This document shows, piece after piece, positions 18,016 to 26,493 of a stretch of 35,848 nt of DNA. The notes under the pieces were generated by a model, which ran no database searches, had not been told where the DNA came from, and saw only the letters and a program-made list of their open reading frames with translations. The DNA is taken from assembly GCA_027858775.1 (NCBI GenBank), contig JAQICA010000106.1:1-35848 (forward strand), read 5' to 3'. A program made the position numbers and the translations under genes. The DNA is from Salinivirgaceae bacterium. GTDB lineage: Bacteria; Bacteroidota; Bacteroidia; Bacteroidales; Salinivirgaceae. Positions within the stretch are counted from its first letter, which is position 1; each line of letters opens with the position of its first letter.

Positions 18016-19218
18016 TTACATTTCTTTTACAATTCGAAGTGTATCGATTGCAATCACCAACTCTTCGTTTGTAGGCATCACAACCACTTTCACTTTTGAA
18101 TCGTCTGTGCTAATTACAGCAGGTTCTCCACGTAAGCCATTGTTCTTTTCCGGATCGATTTTTATGCCCAGATATTCGAGATCGTTAGCAACGCCTGCAC
18201 GGGTAACATCAGCATTCTCGCCAATACCACCGGTAAAAATCAGGGTATCGATACCGTTCATTGCAGCAGTGTAGGCGCCAATGTATTTTTTTATACGGTA
18301 ATCGTAGGCTTTTAGTGCATTTATGCAACGCTCATCGCCTTTTTCTGCAGCTTCTTCAATTGTGCGCATATCGGAACTTACACCTGTTAAGCCAACCATA
18401 CCGCTATGTTTGTTAACAAGCGTATTGGCCGATGGCAACCCAATTTCTTCTTTCTCCATGATGAACATGAATGCACCAATATCAAGATCGCCACAGCGTG
18501 TTCCCATAATCAATCCCTCAAGCGGAGTGAAGCCCATTGAGGTATCAATCGATTGTCCTTTGTCGATTGCAGCAACAGAGGCTCCATTACCCAAGTGACA
18601 TGTAACAATTTTCTGTTCTTCCATTTTTGTACCCAACATTTCGCATGTTTGTTCTGCAACATAGCGATGACTGGTTCCGTGGAACCCATAGCGACGAATA
18701 CCATACTTTTCGTACAATGCTCTGGGAATACCATACATGTATGCATGAGCAGGCATTGTTTGATGAAAAGATGTATCGAAGACTGCTACCTGCTTGATAT
18801 TGGGAATTAACGATTTAATGGCATAAATACCTTTCAGGTTAGCCGGATTATGAAGTGGTGCAAGTTCTGCGCATTTTTCAATTTTTCCAATTGCATCTTC
18901 ACTCAAATAGGCACTGGCTTTAAAAAACTCCCCACCGTGTGCTACTCTGTGACCAACTGATCCTATTTCATCGAGCGATTTAATGGCACCGTGCTCATCG
19001 CTGACAAGTACACCTAATATATATTCAATTCCGATTTGATGATCAAGAATTTCTCCTTCGAGTTTTATTTGATCGCCATCGAAACGTTTACTTTTGAGGA
19101 ATGACCCTTTCAGTCCGATTTTTTCTACAATACCCTTAACAATAACGTCTTGGGTGGTCATTTCCAATAATTGGAATTTTATGGATGAACTTCCGCAGTT
19201 TAATACTAAAACTTTCAT
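18016..19218 (-). CDS. ackA: Acetate kinase
   Basis: 400 residues, standard length. Motifs are those of AckA: N-terminal VLVLNCGSSSIKFQL, RRYGFHGTSHRYV, CHLGNGASVAAI, FTPLEGLIMGTRCGD and FTGGIGENADVTR. It converts acetyl-phosphate and ADP to acetate and ATP in the cytoplasm, completing the Pta-AckA route. pta is two genes upstream on the same strand. The downstream ptb-like 2 starts 85 bp later. The 116-bp gap upstream contains a weak 7-bp inverted repeat (ACTATAG, 19288-19294, with 19311-19317) but no clear promoter. Confidence 0.98.
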   Translation of the reverse strand: MKVLVLNCGSSSIKFQLLEMTTQDVIVKGIVEKIGLKGSFLKSKRFDGDQIKLEGEILDHQIGIEYILGVLVSDEHGAIKSLDEIGSVGHRVAHGGEFFKASAYLSEDAIGKIEKCAELAPLHNPANLKGIYAIKSLIPNIKQVAVFDTSFHQTMPAHAYMYGIPRALYEKYGIRRYGFHGTSHRYVAEQTCEMLGTKMEEQKIVTCHLGNGASVAAIDKGQSIDTSMGFTPLEGLIMGTRCGDLDIGAFMFIMEKEEIGLPSANTLVNKHSGMVGLTGVSSDMRTIEEAAEKGDERCINALKAYDYRIKKYIGAYTAAMNGIDTLIFTGGIGENADVTRAGVANDLEYLGIKIDPEKNNGLRGEPAVISTDDSKVKVVVMPTNEELVIAIDTLRIVKEM

Positions 19219-19334
19219 TTTATATTGTTTTCTTTTAATTATCGAATTGGTGCTTATTTAACTTGTCCTTTTCAAATGCAAAAAGTCACTATAGCAAACA
19301 CGATGGTATACTATAGTAATCGATTACATTATCA

Positions 19335-20312
19335 TTAGCGTTTTTCTGCTTCAATACCACTGTTAATAATTTTCTGGCCATTCTCGTCGTACTGATAAAA
19401 TCCTCTGCCTGATTTTCGTCCTAAATAACCGGCACGAACAAGACGTTTTAAAATTGGAGATGGCTTATATTTATTATCGCCAAACTCTTCGTATAGATTT
19501 TCCATCCAACGTATTACACGGTCGAGTCCAATTTTATCGGCCATTTCAAATGGTCCTAATGGCATTCCAATTCCATTACGCATCACAAAATCGATATTTT
19601 CCATTTCGGTAACACGTTCCATTAGCACATCGCAAGCTTCACTGATAAACGAAACAAATAAGCGGGCTGTAACCAATCCGGGTGATTCTTGTACTGAAAT
19701 AGCTGTTTTACCAATAAGTTTTGCAAAACGGTGTACATCTTCACAAACGGCTTCGGAAGTATGCATTCCCTTAACTATTTCTATTGTACTGGCCTCGGGA
19801 GCCGTTGTAGAAATGTGAAGACTGATGCAACGGTCCTTGTGCTTGAGTTCTGATGCCAACTCAGTTATTACAAGTGTAGTAGAGTTGGTAGCAATAATTG
19901 CGTGTTCCGATACATATTCCTCAATGCATCTGAATACACTTTTTCGTGTTTCGATTGCATCTTCGCGAGTGCGGGAAAGAATTGATTCAATTACTAAATC
20001 GCAATTTTTAAAATCGCTGTATTCCAAGGTTCCTTTAATACGCGATAAAATGCTACGTTTGTCGCCTTCGGTCATTCCCCAGTGGTTGATTCGGCGATCG
20101 AGCTCTTCGTTAATTTCACGAAATGCCTGATCGATTTTCTCTTGTTCAAGTTCAAGAAAAACAACTTCAACGCCTTTACTGGCTGTCATTAGCGCAATGC
20201 GCTGACCTGTATTCCCGCAACCTACTATACCAATAGTAGAAAACTGACTTTTGGGTTTTGATTTTGCACTTAAACCATATTTTTCAATTGGTTCAACTTT
20301 TATTTCCGACAT
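19335..20312 (-). CDS. 3-hydroxyacyl-CoA (3-hydroxybutyryl-CoA) dehydrogenase family protein
   Basis: 325 residues: an NAD-binding Rossmann domain (GCGNTG at 31-36, acidic E54 after strand 2) and a C-terminal helical domain. The family reaction is NAD-dependent interconversion of 3-hydroxyacyl-CoA and 3-ketoacyl-CoA. Ser144, His166 and Glu178 sit where the catalytic Ser, His and Glu are expected, but the usual HFFNP after the His reads HISTTAP, and the conserved Asn of the PGFIVNR block is Ala216 (PGLVTAR). The N-terminus is about 22 residues longer than in Hbd. It may act on a different substrate, or be a divergent subfamily. Placement between pta and ackA points to acyl-CoA fermentation, possibly the butyrate route ending in the nearby Ptb/Buk. 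Confidence 0.85.
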   Translation of the reverse strand: MSEIKVEPIEKYGLSAKSKPKSQFSTIGIVGCGNTGQRIALMTASKGVEVVFLELEQEKIDQAFREINEELDRRINHWGMTEGDKRSILSRIKGTLEYSDFKNCDLVIESILSRTREDAIETRKSVFRCIEEYVSEHAIIATNSTTLVITELASELKHKDRCISLHISTTAPEASTIEIVKGMHTSEAVCEDVHRFAKLIGKTAISVQESPGLVTARLFVSFISEACDVLMERVTEMENIDFVMRNGIGMPLGPFEMADKIGLDRVIRWMENLYEEFGDNKYKPSPILKRLVRAGYLGRKSGRGFYQYDENGQKIINSGIEAEKR

Positions 20313-20351
20313 AGGACTCGAGTTTTATGTGTGATTAATTATGATTATAAA

Positions 20352-20387
20352 AACGAAATGGCAGAACAGAATAATTCTGCCTGCCAT
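20352..20387 (-). terminator. Hairpin after pta, terminator or processing/attenuation site
   Basis: On the minus strand ATGGCAG (20381-20387) pairs with CTGCCAT (20358-20364) around an inner CAGAA/TTCTG stem, followed by TTCGTTTTTAT. It lies between pta and the dehydrogenase gene, with too little room downstream for a full promoter, so partial termination or mRNA processing is more likely than a complete stop. Confidence 0.55.
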
Positions 20388-20457
20388 ATTTCTTTATGCT
20401 TTGATATATGATTCAATGGTATCATTTTTTTTTAGAACCGTACTACTGCAAGTTGTA

Positions 20458-21462
20458 TTATTGTTTATTGGCGGCCTGGTTAACCGTAATAGCTACAAGA
20501 TTTACAATATCGGATACTGAACATCCTCTTGAAAGGTCATTAATTGGTGCTGCCATACCTTGCAATACCGGGCCAATAGCTTCGGCACCCGCTAACCGCT
20601 GCACCAGTTTATAGGTAATGTTTCCGGTTTCGAGTGTTGGGAAAACCAACACATTTGCCTTTCCGGCAATTTCGCTATTCGGTGCTTTTTTACTACCAAT
20701 AGCCTCCACAATGGCTGCATCGGCTTGTAACTCACCATCTATTTTCATATTGGGAGCCATTTGCTGCGCCAATTTTGTGGCCTCTACTACCTTATCAACC
20801 ATTTCGTGCTTTCCACTACCTTTGGTAGAGAATGAAAGCATGGCTATGCGTGGCTCAAAACCACCGATAGCTCTGGTTGTTTCGCCTGTGGCAACGGCAA
20901 TTTCAGCCAGTTCTTGTGCTGTAGGATTTGGATGCACGGCACAATCGGCAAAAACCAAAATACCATTTTCGCCAAATGTGCTTTCAGGTAAAATCATAAA
21001 AAATGCACCTGATACTACACTGATTCCCGGTTTTGTTTTTACAATTTGGAATGCCGGACGAAGCACATCTCCGGTGGCATTATCGGCTCCGGCAACTTCT
21101 CCGTCGGCGTCGCCACATTTTATCATCATTACTGCAAGATACAATGGATCTTTAAGCAGCTCTTGTGCTTGTTCAGCGGTCAAACCCTTCTTTTTTCGAA
21201 TTTCAACCAACTTTTCTACATACTCCTGTTGTTTAGGATGGTTGAGGGGGTCGATAATTGTAGCTTGTCCAATATTTTTCAGGTTGGCATGCCTAGCATT
21301 CTCTTCAATTGTTTGAGGGTTACCTATTAATATTATTTCTGCAATTTCTTCACCTAAAATAATATCGGCTGCTTCAAGCGTTCGACTTTCTGTTCCTTCA
21401 GGTAACACAATACGCTGCTTCTGTGTTTTTGCCTGTTCTTTAATTTTTGCGATTAAATCCAT
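20458..21462 (-). CDS. pta: Phosphate acetyltransferase (short, single-domain)
   Basis: 334 residues, the short Pta class without the N-terminal DRTGG/regulatory extensions. It opens with IKEQAKTQKQRIVLPEG and contains CGDADGEVAGADNATGD (the CoA/phosphate site region), ADCAVHPNPTAQELAEIA and NVLVFPTLETGNITYKLVQR, all typical of Pta. It interconverts acetyl-CoA and acetyl-phosphate, feeding AckA. It is the first gene of the minus-strand cluster, with a -7-like element upstream at 21500-21507. The 232-codon open frame on the opposite strand (20618-21316) is a shadow. Confidence 0.97.
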   Translation of the reverse strand: MDLIAKIKEQAKTQKQRIVLPEGTESRTLEAADIILGEEIAEIILIGNPQTIEENARHANLKNIGQATIIDPLNHPKQQEYVEKLVEIRKKKGLTAEQAQELLKDPLYLAVMMIKCGDADGEVAGADNATGDVLRPAFQIVKTKPGISVVSGAFFMILPESTFGENGILVFADCAVHPNPTAQELAEIAVATGETTRAIGGFEPRIAMLSFSTKGSGKHEMVDKVVEATKLAQQMAPNMKIDGELQADAAIVEAIGSKKAPNSEIAGKANVLVFPTLETGNITYKLVQRLAGAEAIGPVLQGMAAPINDLSRGCSVSDIVNLVAITVNQAANKQ

Positions 21463-21499
21463 TGTAAATCAATCTTTTAACTTCTGTTTTTTAAACATT

Positions 21500-21507
21500 C
21501 AAAGATA
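21500..21507 (-). promoter_or_regulatory. Putative -7 element for the pta cluster
   Basis: Minus-strand TATCTTTG matches TAnnTTTG and would start transcription about 31 nt before the pta ATG. A -33 TTTG is not well placed. The 21463-21746 gap also contains a 12-bp palindrome TAAACATGTTTA (21557-21568) that could be a regulator site, and separates the divergent pta and transporter genes. Confidence 0.4.
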
Positions 21508-21693
21508 GTATTATTTCTCCGATTGATGTGGAAAAACCGACAAAAATTCACGCCAATAAACATGTTTAATATCAGGCTATTTTTATCTTATTGTTAAACT
21601 CTCACAAAAAACTCGAATAACTGCGAATTGCTCATTTAGAAACATGATATTTAAAAAAACAGATGCATTTTTCTTTTTTTGATAACTCCGACT

Positions 21694-21701
21694 TATGTTT
21701 G
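21694..21701 (+). promoter_or_regulatory. Putative -7 element for the DMT transporter gene
   Basis: TATGTTTG followed by C is an exact TAnnTTTGY match, 45 bp before the ATG at 21747. The upstream -33 position is a T-rich tract rather than a clear TTTG. Confidence 0.45.
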
Positions 21702-21746
21702 CATAATGAAGAATCGAATAGTGCTCGCAAATAAAGCAACTACATT

Positions 21747-22637
21747 ATGACAAACTCAGCAAACTCAGATAAAAAGGCAACGATGTTTGCCTTAACAGCA
21801 ACGTTCTTCTGGTCGACCGTTGCCAGTGCATTTAAAATAGGATTGGAATCGTTATCCCCTACCCTGTTTTTGTGCTTGGTTATTATTATCGCCTGGGTCA
21901 CTTTGTCGGTAGCACTCTATTTCTCTTCGTCAAACTTAAAAAACATCAGCGCTAAGCAATATAAAATGTCCATTTTTGGTGGATTTTTAAATCCATTTTT
22001 ATATTACCTCATTCTTTTTACTGCCTATGAGCGATTACCGGCTCAAATAGCTCAATCGCTCAATTACACATGGCCTATTGTTCTGGTGCTTTTTTCAGCG
22101 CTATTCCTTGGACAGAAGCTCAAACCTATGAGTTTACCGGGTATGGGGTTATCATTTTTTGGTGTGGTAATAATATCATACGGTGGTATGAATTCAGAGC
22201 TACAGACTGACTTTCTGGGAATGGGGCTTGCGATTGGCAGCAGCCTGATTTGGGCGGGCTACTGGATTATTAATAAAAAATCGACTTTATCTCCACTGCC
22301 CCAAATCTGGATTAACTTTTCAACAGGCACGTTGCTCATTATTCTTTACACTTTATTTACGGAACCCATCTCAGGGCTATCGTTAACAGGAATTCTTGCT
22401 GCCACATATTCGGGATTGTTCGAAATGGCCATTACATTTATTCTATGGCTAAAAGCACTTCAACTGGCGTCGAAATCGGAAAAAATCAGTCATTACATTT
22501 TTTTATCGCCTTTTTTATCGCTGATTTTCATATACCTTATTTTGAAGGAACCAATTTTGGCTACAACCATCTGGGGGTTACTGTTTATTGTGGCCGGAAT
22601 TGTAATTGTTGAATATAGCAATGCTTCAAAAAAGTAA
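21747..22637 (+). CDS. EamA/DMT-family transporter
   Basis: 296 residues with about ten membrane helices in two homologous halves, the EamA (RhaT/YdcZ-like DMT) layout. The first half has FWSTVASAFKIGLESLSPTL and the helix-4 block AQIAQSLNYTWPIVLVLFSA; the second half has SSLIWAGYWIINKK and the terminal ILKEPILATTIWGLLFIVAG. Family members usually export amino acids or other small metabolites from the cytoplasm; the substrate cannot be told from sequence. It is divergent from the fermentation cluster and has its own -7 element, so joint regulation is possible but unproven. Confidence 0.9.
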   Translation: MTNSANSDKKATMFALTATFFWSTVASAFKIGLESLSPTLFLCLVIIIAWVTLSVALYFSSSNLKNISAKQYKMSIFGGFLNPFLYYLILFTAYERLPAQIAQSLNYTWPIVLVLFSALFLGQKLKPMSLPGMGLSFFGVVIISYGGMNSELQTDFLGMGLAIGSSLIWAGYWIINKKSTLSPLPQIWINFSTGTLLIILYTLFTEPISGLSLTGILAATYSGLFEMAITFILWLKALQLASKSEKISHYIFLSPFLSLIFIYLILKEPILATTIWGLLFIVAGIVIVEYSNASKK

Positions 22638-22665
22638 ATTTTTTATTTTGATATATATTTTGGGA

Positions 22666-22836
22666 GATCTTAGATGTTGGATATTTGATCGTTCATGCAT
22701 CTAAAAGCCAAGATCTAAGATCAGCTACAAATACACGAAAAGATGAAATGTAGCAGAAAATAAACAGAAACCACATCAAAAATCTAAGATCAGGAACAAA
22801 TACATAGGAAAGTGAAATATGACACAACAGAAACCA
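22666..22836. repeat. Inverted repeat plus diverged tandem duplication (period about 69 bp)
   Basis: GATCTTAGAT (22666-22675) is inverted as ATCTAAGATC (22713-22722). The latter begins a unit ('ATCTAAGATCAG', 'ACAAATACA', 'GAAAT', 'AACAGAAACCA') repeated from 22782 with about 69-bp spacing. Copies are imperfect and of low complexity. Confidence 0.6.
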
Positions 22837-23002
22837 TAAGTTCCTCAATTCCTTTATCTGTTCAATTAACTCAGCAACCCAATCAACTCAACAAACATAA
22901 AATCATACAAACCTGAAAACTCACAAATATCGCATCCTAAAAACATAAAAACCGACAAACTCAATTCACTGAATCAACTATATATAGTACCACAAAAATT
23001 AC

Positions 23003-23010
23003 TAACTTTG
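23003..23010 (+). promoter_or_regulatory. Putative -7 element for pheT
   Basis: TAACTTTG followed by C is an exact TAnnTTTGY match about 120 bp before the chosen pheT start. No clear -33 element is seen. Confidence 0.45.
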
Positions 23011-23131
23011 CCGGTCGATCGAATAAAACATGGAAAAAAACGCCTACAGGACTACAAAAAAAGCTGTTTAACAGGCATATATGTTTATTCGTGACAAGGT
23101 TACAGCAGCAAAAATAAAATTTTATATACGT

Positions 23132-25576
23132 ATGAAGATTTCTTATAAATGGCTAAAAGAGTATCTGGACTTTGATCTAAAACCACAGGAAACGGCACGT
23201 ATTCTGACCGATACAGGCTTAGAGGTTGAAGGACTGGAAGAGATTGAAACCATTAAAGGCGGACTCAAAGGAGTGGTGATAGGCAAAGTAAAAACGTGTG
23301 AACCCCACCAAAACTCCGATCACCTAAGTGTAACCACGGTTGATTTGGGTAATGGAGAAACGGCACAAATCGTTTGTGGCGCCCCTAATGTTGCAGCCGG
23401 ACAAACTGTACCCGTCGCCACAGTTGGAACAACGCTCTACAATGGTGACGAGGAGTTTAAAATAAAAAAATCGAAAATACGCGGAGTAGAGTCATTGGGT
23501 ATGATATGCGCAGAAGATGAATTGGGAGTTGGTACTTCGCACGATGGCATTATGGTACTTCCAGGCACTATTGCAGCCGGCACTCTGGCCAGCGATTACT
23601 TTAATGTGGAAAGCGATTTTCTGATTGAAATTGGATTAACGCCAAACCGTATCGATGGTGCATCGCATATTGGTGTAGCTCGCGATTTAGCGGCTTACCT
23701 CAACATGGAAACTCCAACAAACTACAAAAAACCGGCTATAGATGCCTTTAAGGTCGACAAACCTGCAAACCCCATAAAGTTAACCGTTGAAGATACCGAC
23801 GGTTGCTATCGCTACTCATGCACTACCATAGAAGGCATCGAGGTAAAAGAATCGCCCGAATGGCTACAAAATAAACTAAAAACCATTGGTCAAAAGCCAA
23901 TCAATAATGTAGTCGATATCACAAACTTTGTATTGCACGAAACCGGACAACCATTACATGCCTTTGATGCGGATAAGATAACGGGAAACCACGTTATTGT
24001 AAAATCACTGCCCGAAGGCTCCAAATTTATGACGCTCGACGGTGAAGAGCGCCAACTTACTGAGCGCGACCTAATGATTTGCAATGAGGAAAATGCGATG
24101 TGTATGGCAGGCATATTTGGCGGTATCGATTCGGGAGTAACGGAACAATCGACAAAAGTATTTCTGGAAAGTGCATGGTTCAACCCGGTGCGTATTCGAA
24201 AATCGGCACGCCACCATGGTCTTAACACCGACGCAAGTTTCAGGTACGAACGAGGTACAGACCCCAATATTACTATTTATGCCCTCAAACGGGCGGCTCT
24301 CCTTATTCAGGAACTAGCAGGCGGCAAGGTTACGTCAGAAATCATAGACCACTATCCCGAACCGGCCATGCCGTTCAACGTATCATTTAACCTGAAACGT
24401 TTTTACACACTGGCGGGGAAAGAAATTGATAAAGAATTGGTAATTAAAATCTTAGTATCGCTGGAAATTGAGGTTGATGACCAGGGCGATACGCTGGAAC
24501 TCAAAGTACCCCCTTACCGGGTAGATGTGCAACGCGAAGCCGATGTGACCGAAGAAATTTTACGCATTTACGGCTACAACAATATCGAAATTGGCGACCG
24601 TGTACATACCTCGCTAAGTTATCGACCAAAACCCGACGAAGAGGAATTGCGTAACAAAATTTCGGATATGATGACGGCTTCCGGGTTCAACGAAACGATG
24701 AGTAACAGCATTACCAAAGCCGGGTATTTTAGTGCATTCGATGCATTTAATGCTAATGAATCGGTTTTGCTACTTAACCCATTGAGCAACGACCTGAATG
24801 CCATGCGCCAAACATTACTATTCTCGGCCATGGAAGCGGTTGCATGGAATGTAAACCGTCAAAATGCCGACTTAAAGTTTTATGAATTTGGAAAAATCTA
24901 TTTCCATAACCAGGGCGATTACGAAAACAAATTAAAAGCCTATAGTGAACGCTGGCAGATGGCTATAACCATTACCGGCAACCAGCACGAAGCAAGCTGG
25001 AATGCTCCGGTGAAGGAGGTTTCTTTCTATTCGCTTAAAGCGCACACCGAAAATGTTCTCAAGCGCATGGGAGTAGATACAGACCAAATTCAACAGGAAT
25101 TTTTCAGTAATACCATTGCCCGCGAAGGTCTTATTTACAAATACAACAACAAAGAAATAGCTCGGTTAATGATGGTATCGAAGCAGGTAAAAAACTACTT
25201 CGACCTTAAAAATGATGTGTACTTTGCCCAACTTGAGTGGGAGTATTTGGTAAAGCTTTTTGGTAAAGTGAAAACCAATGTTAACGAAGTTTCGAAATTC
25301 CCTGCTGTACGTAGAGATTTAGCATTGCTTTTAGATCAATCGGTTACGTTTGACGAGTTAAAACAAGCAGCCCTGAAAGCGGAGAAAAAACTACTGAAAG
25401 ACGTAGGTCTGTTTGATGTGTACGAGGGCGAAAACATAGCAGAAGGAAAAAAATCGTACGCTCTGTCATTCATTATTCAAGATGCTGAAAAAACGCTAAA
25501 AGACAAGCAAATTGACAAAATAATGAGCAAGCTCCAAGGAACATTTGAGCACCGGTTTGGCGCTCAAATCCGATAA
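23132..25576 (+). CDS. pheT: Phenylalanine-tRNA ligase beta subunit
   Basis: 814 residues from ATG 23132, where the protein begins MKISYKWLKEYLDFD as in the family; an in-frame ATG at 23081 would add 17 residues without family support. PheT pairs with PheS in an alpha2beta2 enzyme that charges tRNA-Phe. Domains in order: N-terminal plus EMAP/OB-fold tRNA-binding domain (about 40-150, with VVIGKVKTCEPHQNSDHLS), B3/B4 editing domain (about 215-385, including GQKPINNVVDITNFVLHETG split across the core), B5 (about 400-475), the catalytic-like core, and a C-terminal FDX-ACB anticodon-binding domain (about 720-814, KFPAVRRDLALLLD). pheS is not adjacent here. A strong terminator follows directly. 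Confidence 0.98.
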   Translation: MKISYKWLKEYLDFDLKPQETARILTDTGLEVEGLEEIETIKGGLKGVVIGKVKTCEPHQNSDHLSVTTVDLGNGETAQIVCGAPNVAAGQTVPVATVGTTLYNGDEEFKIKKSKIRGVESLGMICAEDELGVGTSHDGIMVLPGTIAAGTLASDYFNVESDFLIEIGLTPNRIDGASHIGVARDLAAYLNMETPTNYKKPAIDAFKVDKPANPIKLTVEDTDGCYRYSCTTIEGIEVKESPEWLQNKLKTIGQKPINNVVDITNFVLHETGQPLHAFDADKITGNHVIVKSLPEGSKFMTLDGEERQLTERDLMICNEENAMCMAGIFGGIDSGVTEQSTKVFLESAWFNPVRIRKSARHHGLNTDASFRYERGTDPNITIYALKRAALLIQELAGGKVTSEIIDHYPEPAMPFNVSFNLKRFYTLAGKEIDKELVIKILVSLEIEVDDQGDTLELKVPPYRVDVQREADVTEEILRIYGYNNIEIGDRVHTSLSYRPKPDEEELRNKISDMMTASGFNETMSNSITKAGYFSAFDAFNANESVLLLNPLSNDLNAMRQTLLFSAMEAVAWNVNRQNADLKFYEFGKIYFHNQGDYENKLKAYSERWQMAITITGNQHEASWNAPVKEVSFYSLKAHTENVLKRMGVDTDQIQQEFFSNTIAREGLIYKYNNKEIARLMMVSKQVKNYFDLKNDVYFAQLEWEYLVKLFGKVKTNVNEVSKFPAVRRDLALLLDQSVTFDELKQAALKAEKKLLKDVGLFDVYEGENIAEGKKSYALSFIIQDAEKTLKDKQIDKIMSKLQGTFEHRFGAQIR

Positions 25577-25589
25577 AAAATCACAAATT

Positions 25590-25641
25590 AAAAGAGGCTG
25601 CCTGCAAATCTTTAATAGATATTTCAGGTAGCCTCTTTTTT
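25590..25641 (+). terminator. Intrinsic terminator after pheT
   Basis: AAAAGAGGCTGCCTG (25590-25604) pairs with 25625-25639 (one G-U), with further A/T pairing toward the loop, and continues into a T run. It lies 13 bp after the pheT stop. Confidence 0.88.
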
Positions 25642-25698
25642 ATGAATAACCAACTAAAGTTTCGCAGTTCACTAATTCCATTTTTTTAGACTGATGGA

Positions 25699-25916
25699 TT
25701 AATCTTTGTGTTTTATTCCTAACTTTTCGGAAATAGCACTTTTTATATCTGAATTTTTTCGTGCCGGTGCTGCGACATTCCATTTCCAATCATTTTTTTC
25801 ATCCTGATGCGATTCCAAAAAGCGGAGTTAGATAGTGCCCGTAATAAAACTCCAATAAATGTGTTATATTCATCCTGGAAACAGATACGAAGAATCGTCA
25901 TTGGTTTTTGTTTCAT
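25699..25916 (-). pseudogene. Possible small gene broken by a frameshift at an A5/T5 run
   Basis: From ATG 25916 the minus strand reads MKQKPMTILRICFQDEYNTF and on through LLRALSNSAF, after which the original frame runs through unlikely sequence to a stop at 25743. The +1 frame from the same point reads LESHQDEKNDWKWNVAAPA and continues to a stop at 25699. The join is at a five-T run (plus strand A5, 25817-25821); one extra T would restore a 72-residue protein. I do not recognise it. It could be a decayed gene, a phase-variable or assembly-error homopolymer, or chance. It lies just upstream (in plus orientation) of the ECF operon's end. Confidence 0.38.
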
Positions 25917-25959
25917 ACATTAATAAAACAACCGTTTTCTTTTTTTGAATAAAGAATAA

Positions 25960-26493
25960 TTACCCATTTTCAATTTCGCGAATTAGGCGCTTAGCATTAT
26001 CCCGAATGGTTTTGTACTTAGTTAAGTAAACAATGTAACCAATAATTGTGGCAACAACAATCATTCCTCCGTAATATAGCTGCACTTCCCAAAATGTATA
26101 TCCGAGACTGGTGTTAAAATAAATTCCAAAATCCATTAGTAAAACACCTACATACAACCATGCTGTTTTCGAAGAAAATGGCTGGTAACGTCTTTCAGCT
26201 TTTTTAAGCATCTGAAGAACAGGCATCGCGTAATCTACATTGTTGTATTCTTTGTAAAATTGCCGAAAGATAATGGCAAAAATAATAAGTGAGAACATGT
26301 ATAATAAACTTCCTATTGCATCCTGAATAACGCCTTCAGTGTAGTAGTCCCGAACTGCTAAAAATAAATAGATGGGAATTAGACCCCAATATACATATTG
26401 CATAGTCTTCACCAAACGTAAGTAGTAAGCGTCTTCTTTCTTGAGTTTTTGAATAAGTTGATCGGTGCCCAATATATTGTTATTGTTTTTCAT
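25960..26493 (-). CDS. Four-helix membrane protein coupled to an ECF sigma factor
   Basis: 177 residues with four predicted membrane helices (about 32-49, 57-76, 110-127, 134-157), a 30-residue charged N-terminal cytoplasmic segment and a basic C-terminus (KTIRDNAKRLIREIENG). I recognise no named family and see no zinc-binding anti-sigma (ZAS) motif. Its start lies 14 bp inside the end of the ECF sigma gene, so translation is coupled. By position it is the natural candidate for an anti-sigma factor or sensor of this sigma factor, but this is an inference from gene order; it might instead be a simple target gene. Confidence 0.85.
   Translation of the reverse strand: MKNNNNILGTDQLIQKLKKEDAYYLRLVKTMQYVYWGLIPIYLFLAVRDYYTEGVIQDAIGSLLYMFSLIIFAIIFRQFYKEYNNVDYAMPVLQMLKKAERRYQPFSSKTAWLYVGVLLMDFGIYFNTSLGYTFWEVQLYYGGMIVVATIIGYIVYLTKYKTIRDNAKRLIREIENG

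Larger units (their letters stand above)
22638..23131. other. Intergenic region between transporter and pheT with degenerate tandem and inverted repeats
   Basis: About 490 bp with no gene. It contains a GATCTTAGAT/ATCTAAGATC inverted repeat, a diverged tandem duplication (see 22713-22836), a long A/C-rich tract without open frames, and the pheT -7 element at 23003-23010. A 13-codon ATG frame at 23030-23071 lacks Phe codons and is not a plausible attenuator leader. Confidence 0.55.

Noticed and set aside
20618-21316. 232-codon open frame opposite pta
   Set aside because: Ser/Ala/Pro-rich mirror of a conserved enzyme gene, a typical shadow.
23030-23071. 13-codon frame before pheT as an attenuator leader
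   Set aside because: It has no Phe codons and no terminator/antiterminator pair, so a pheM-like mechanism is not supported.
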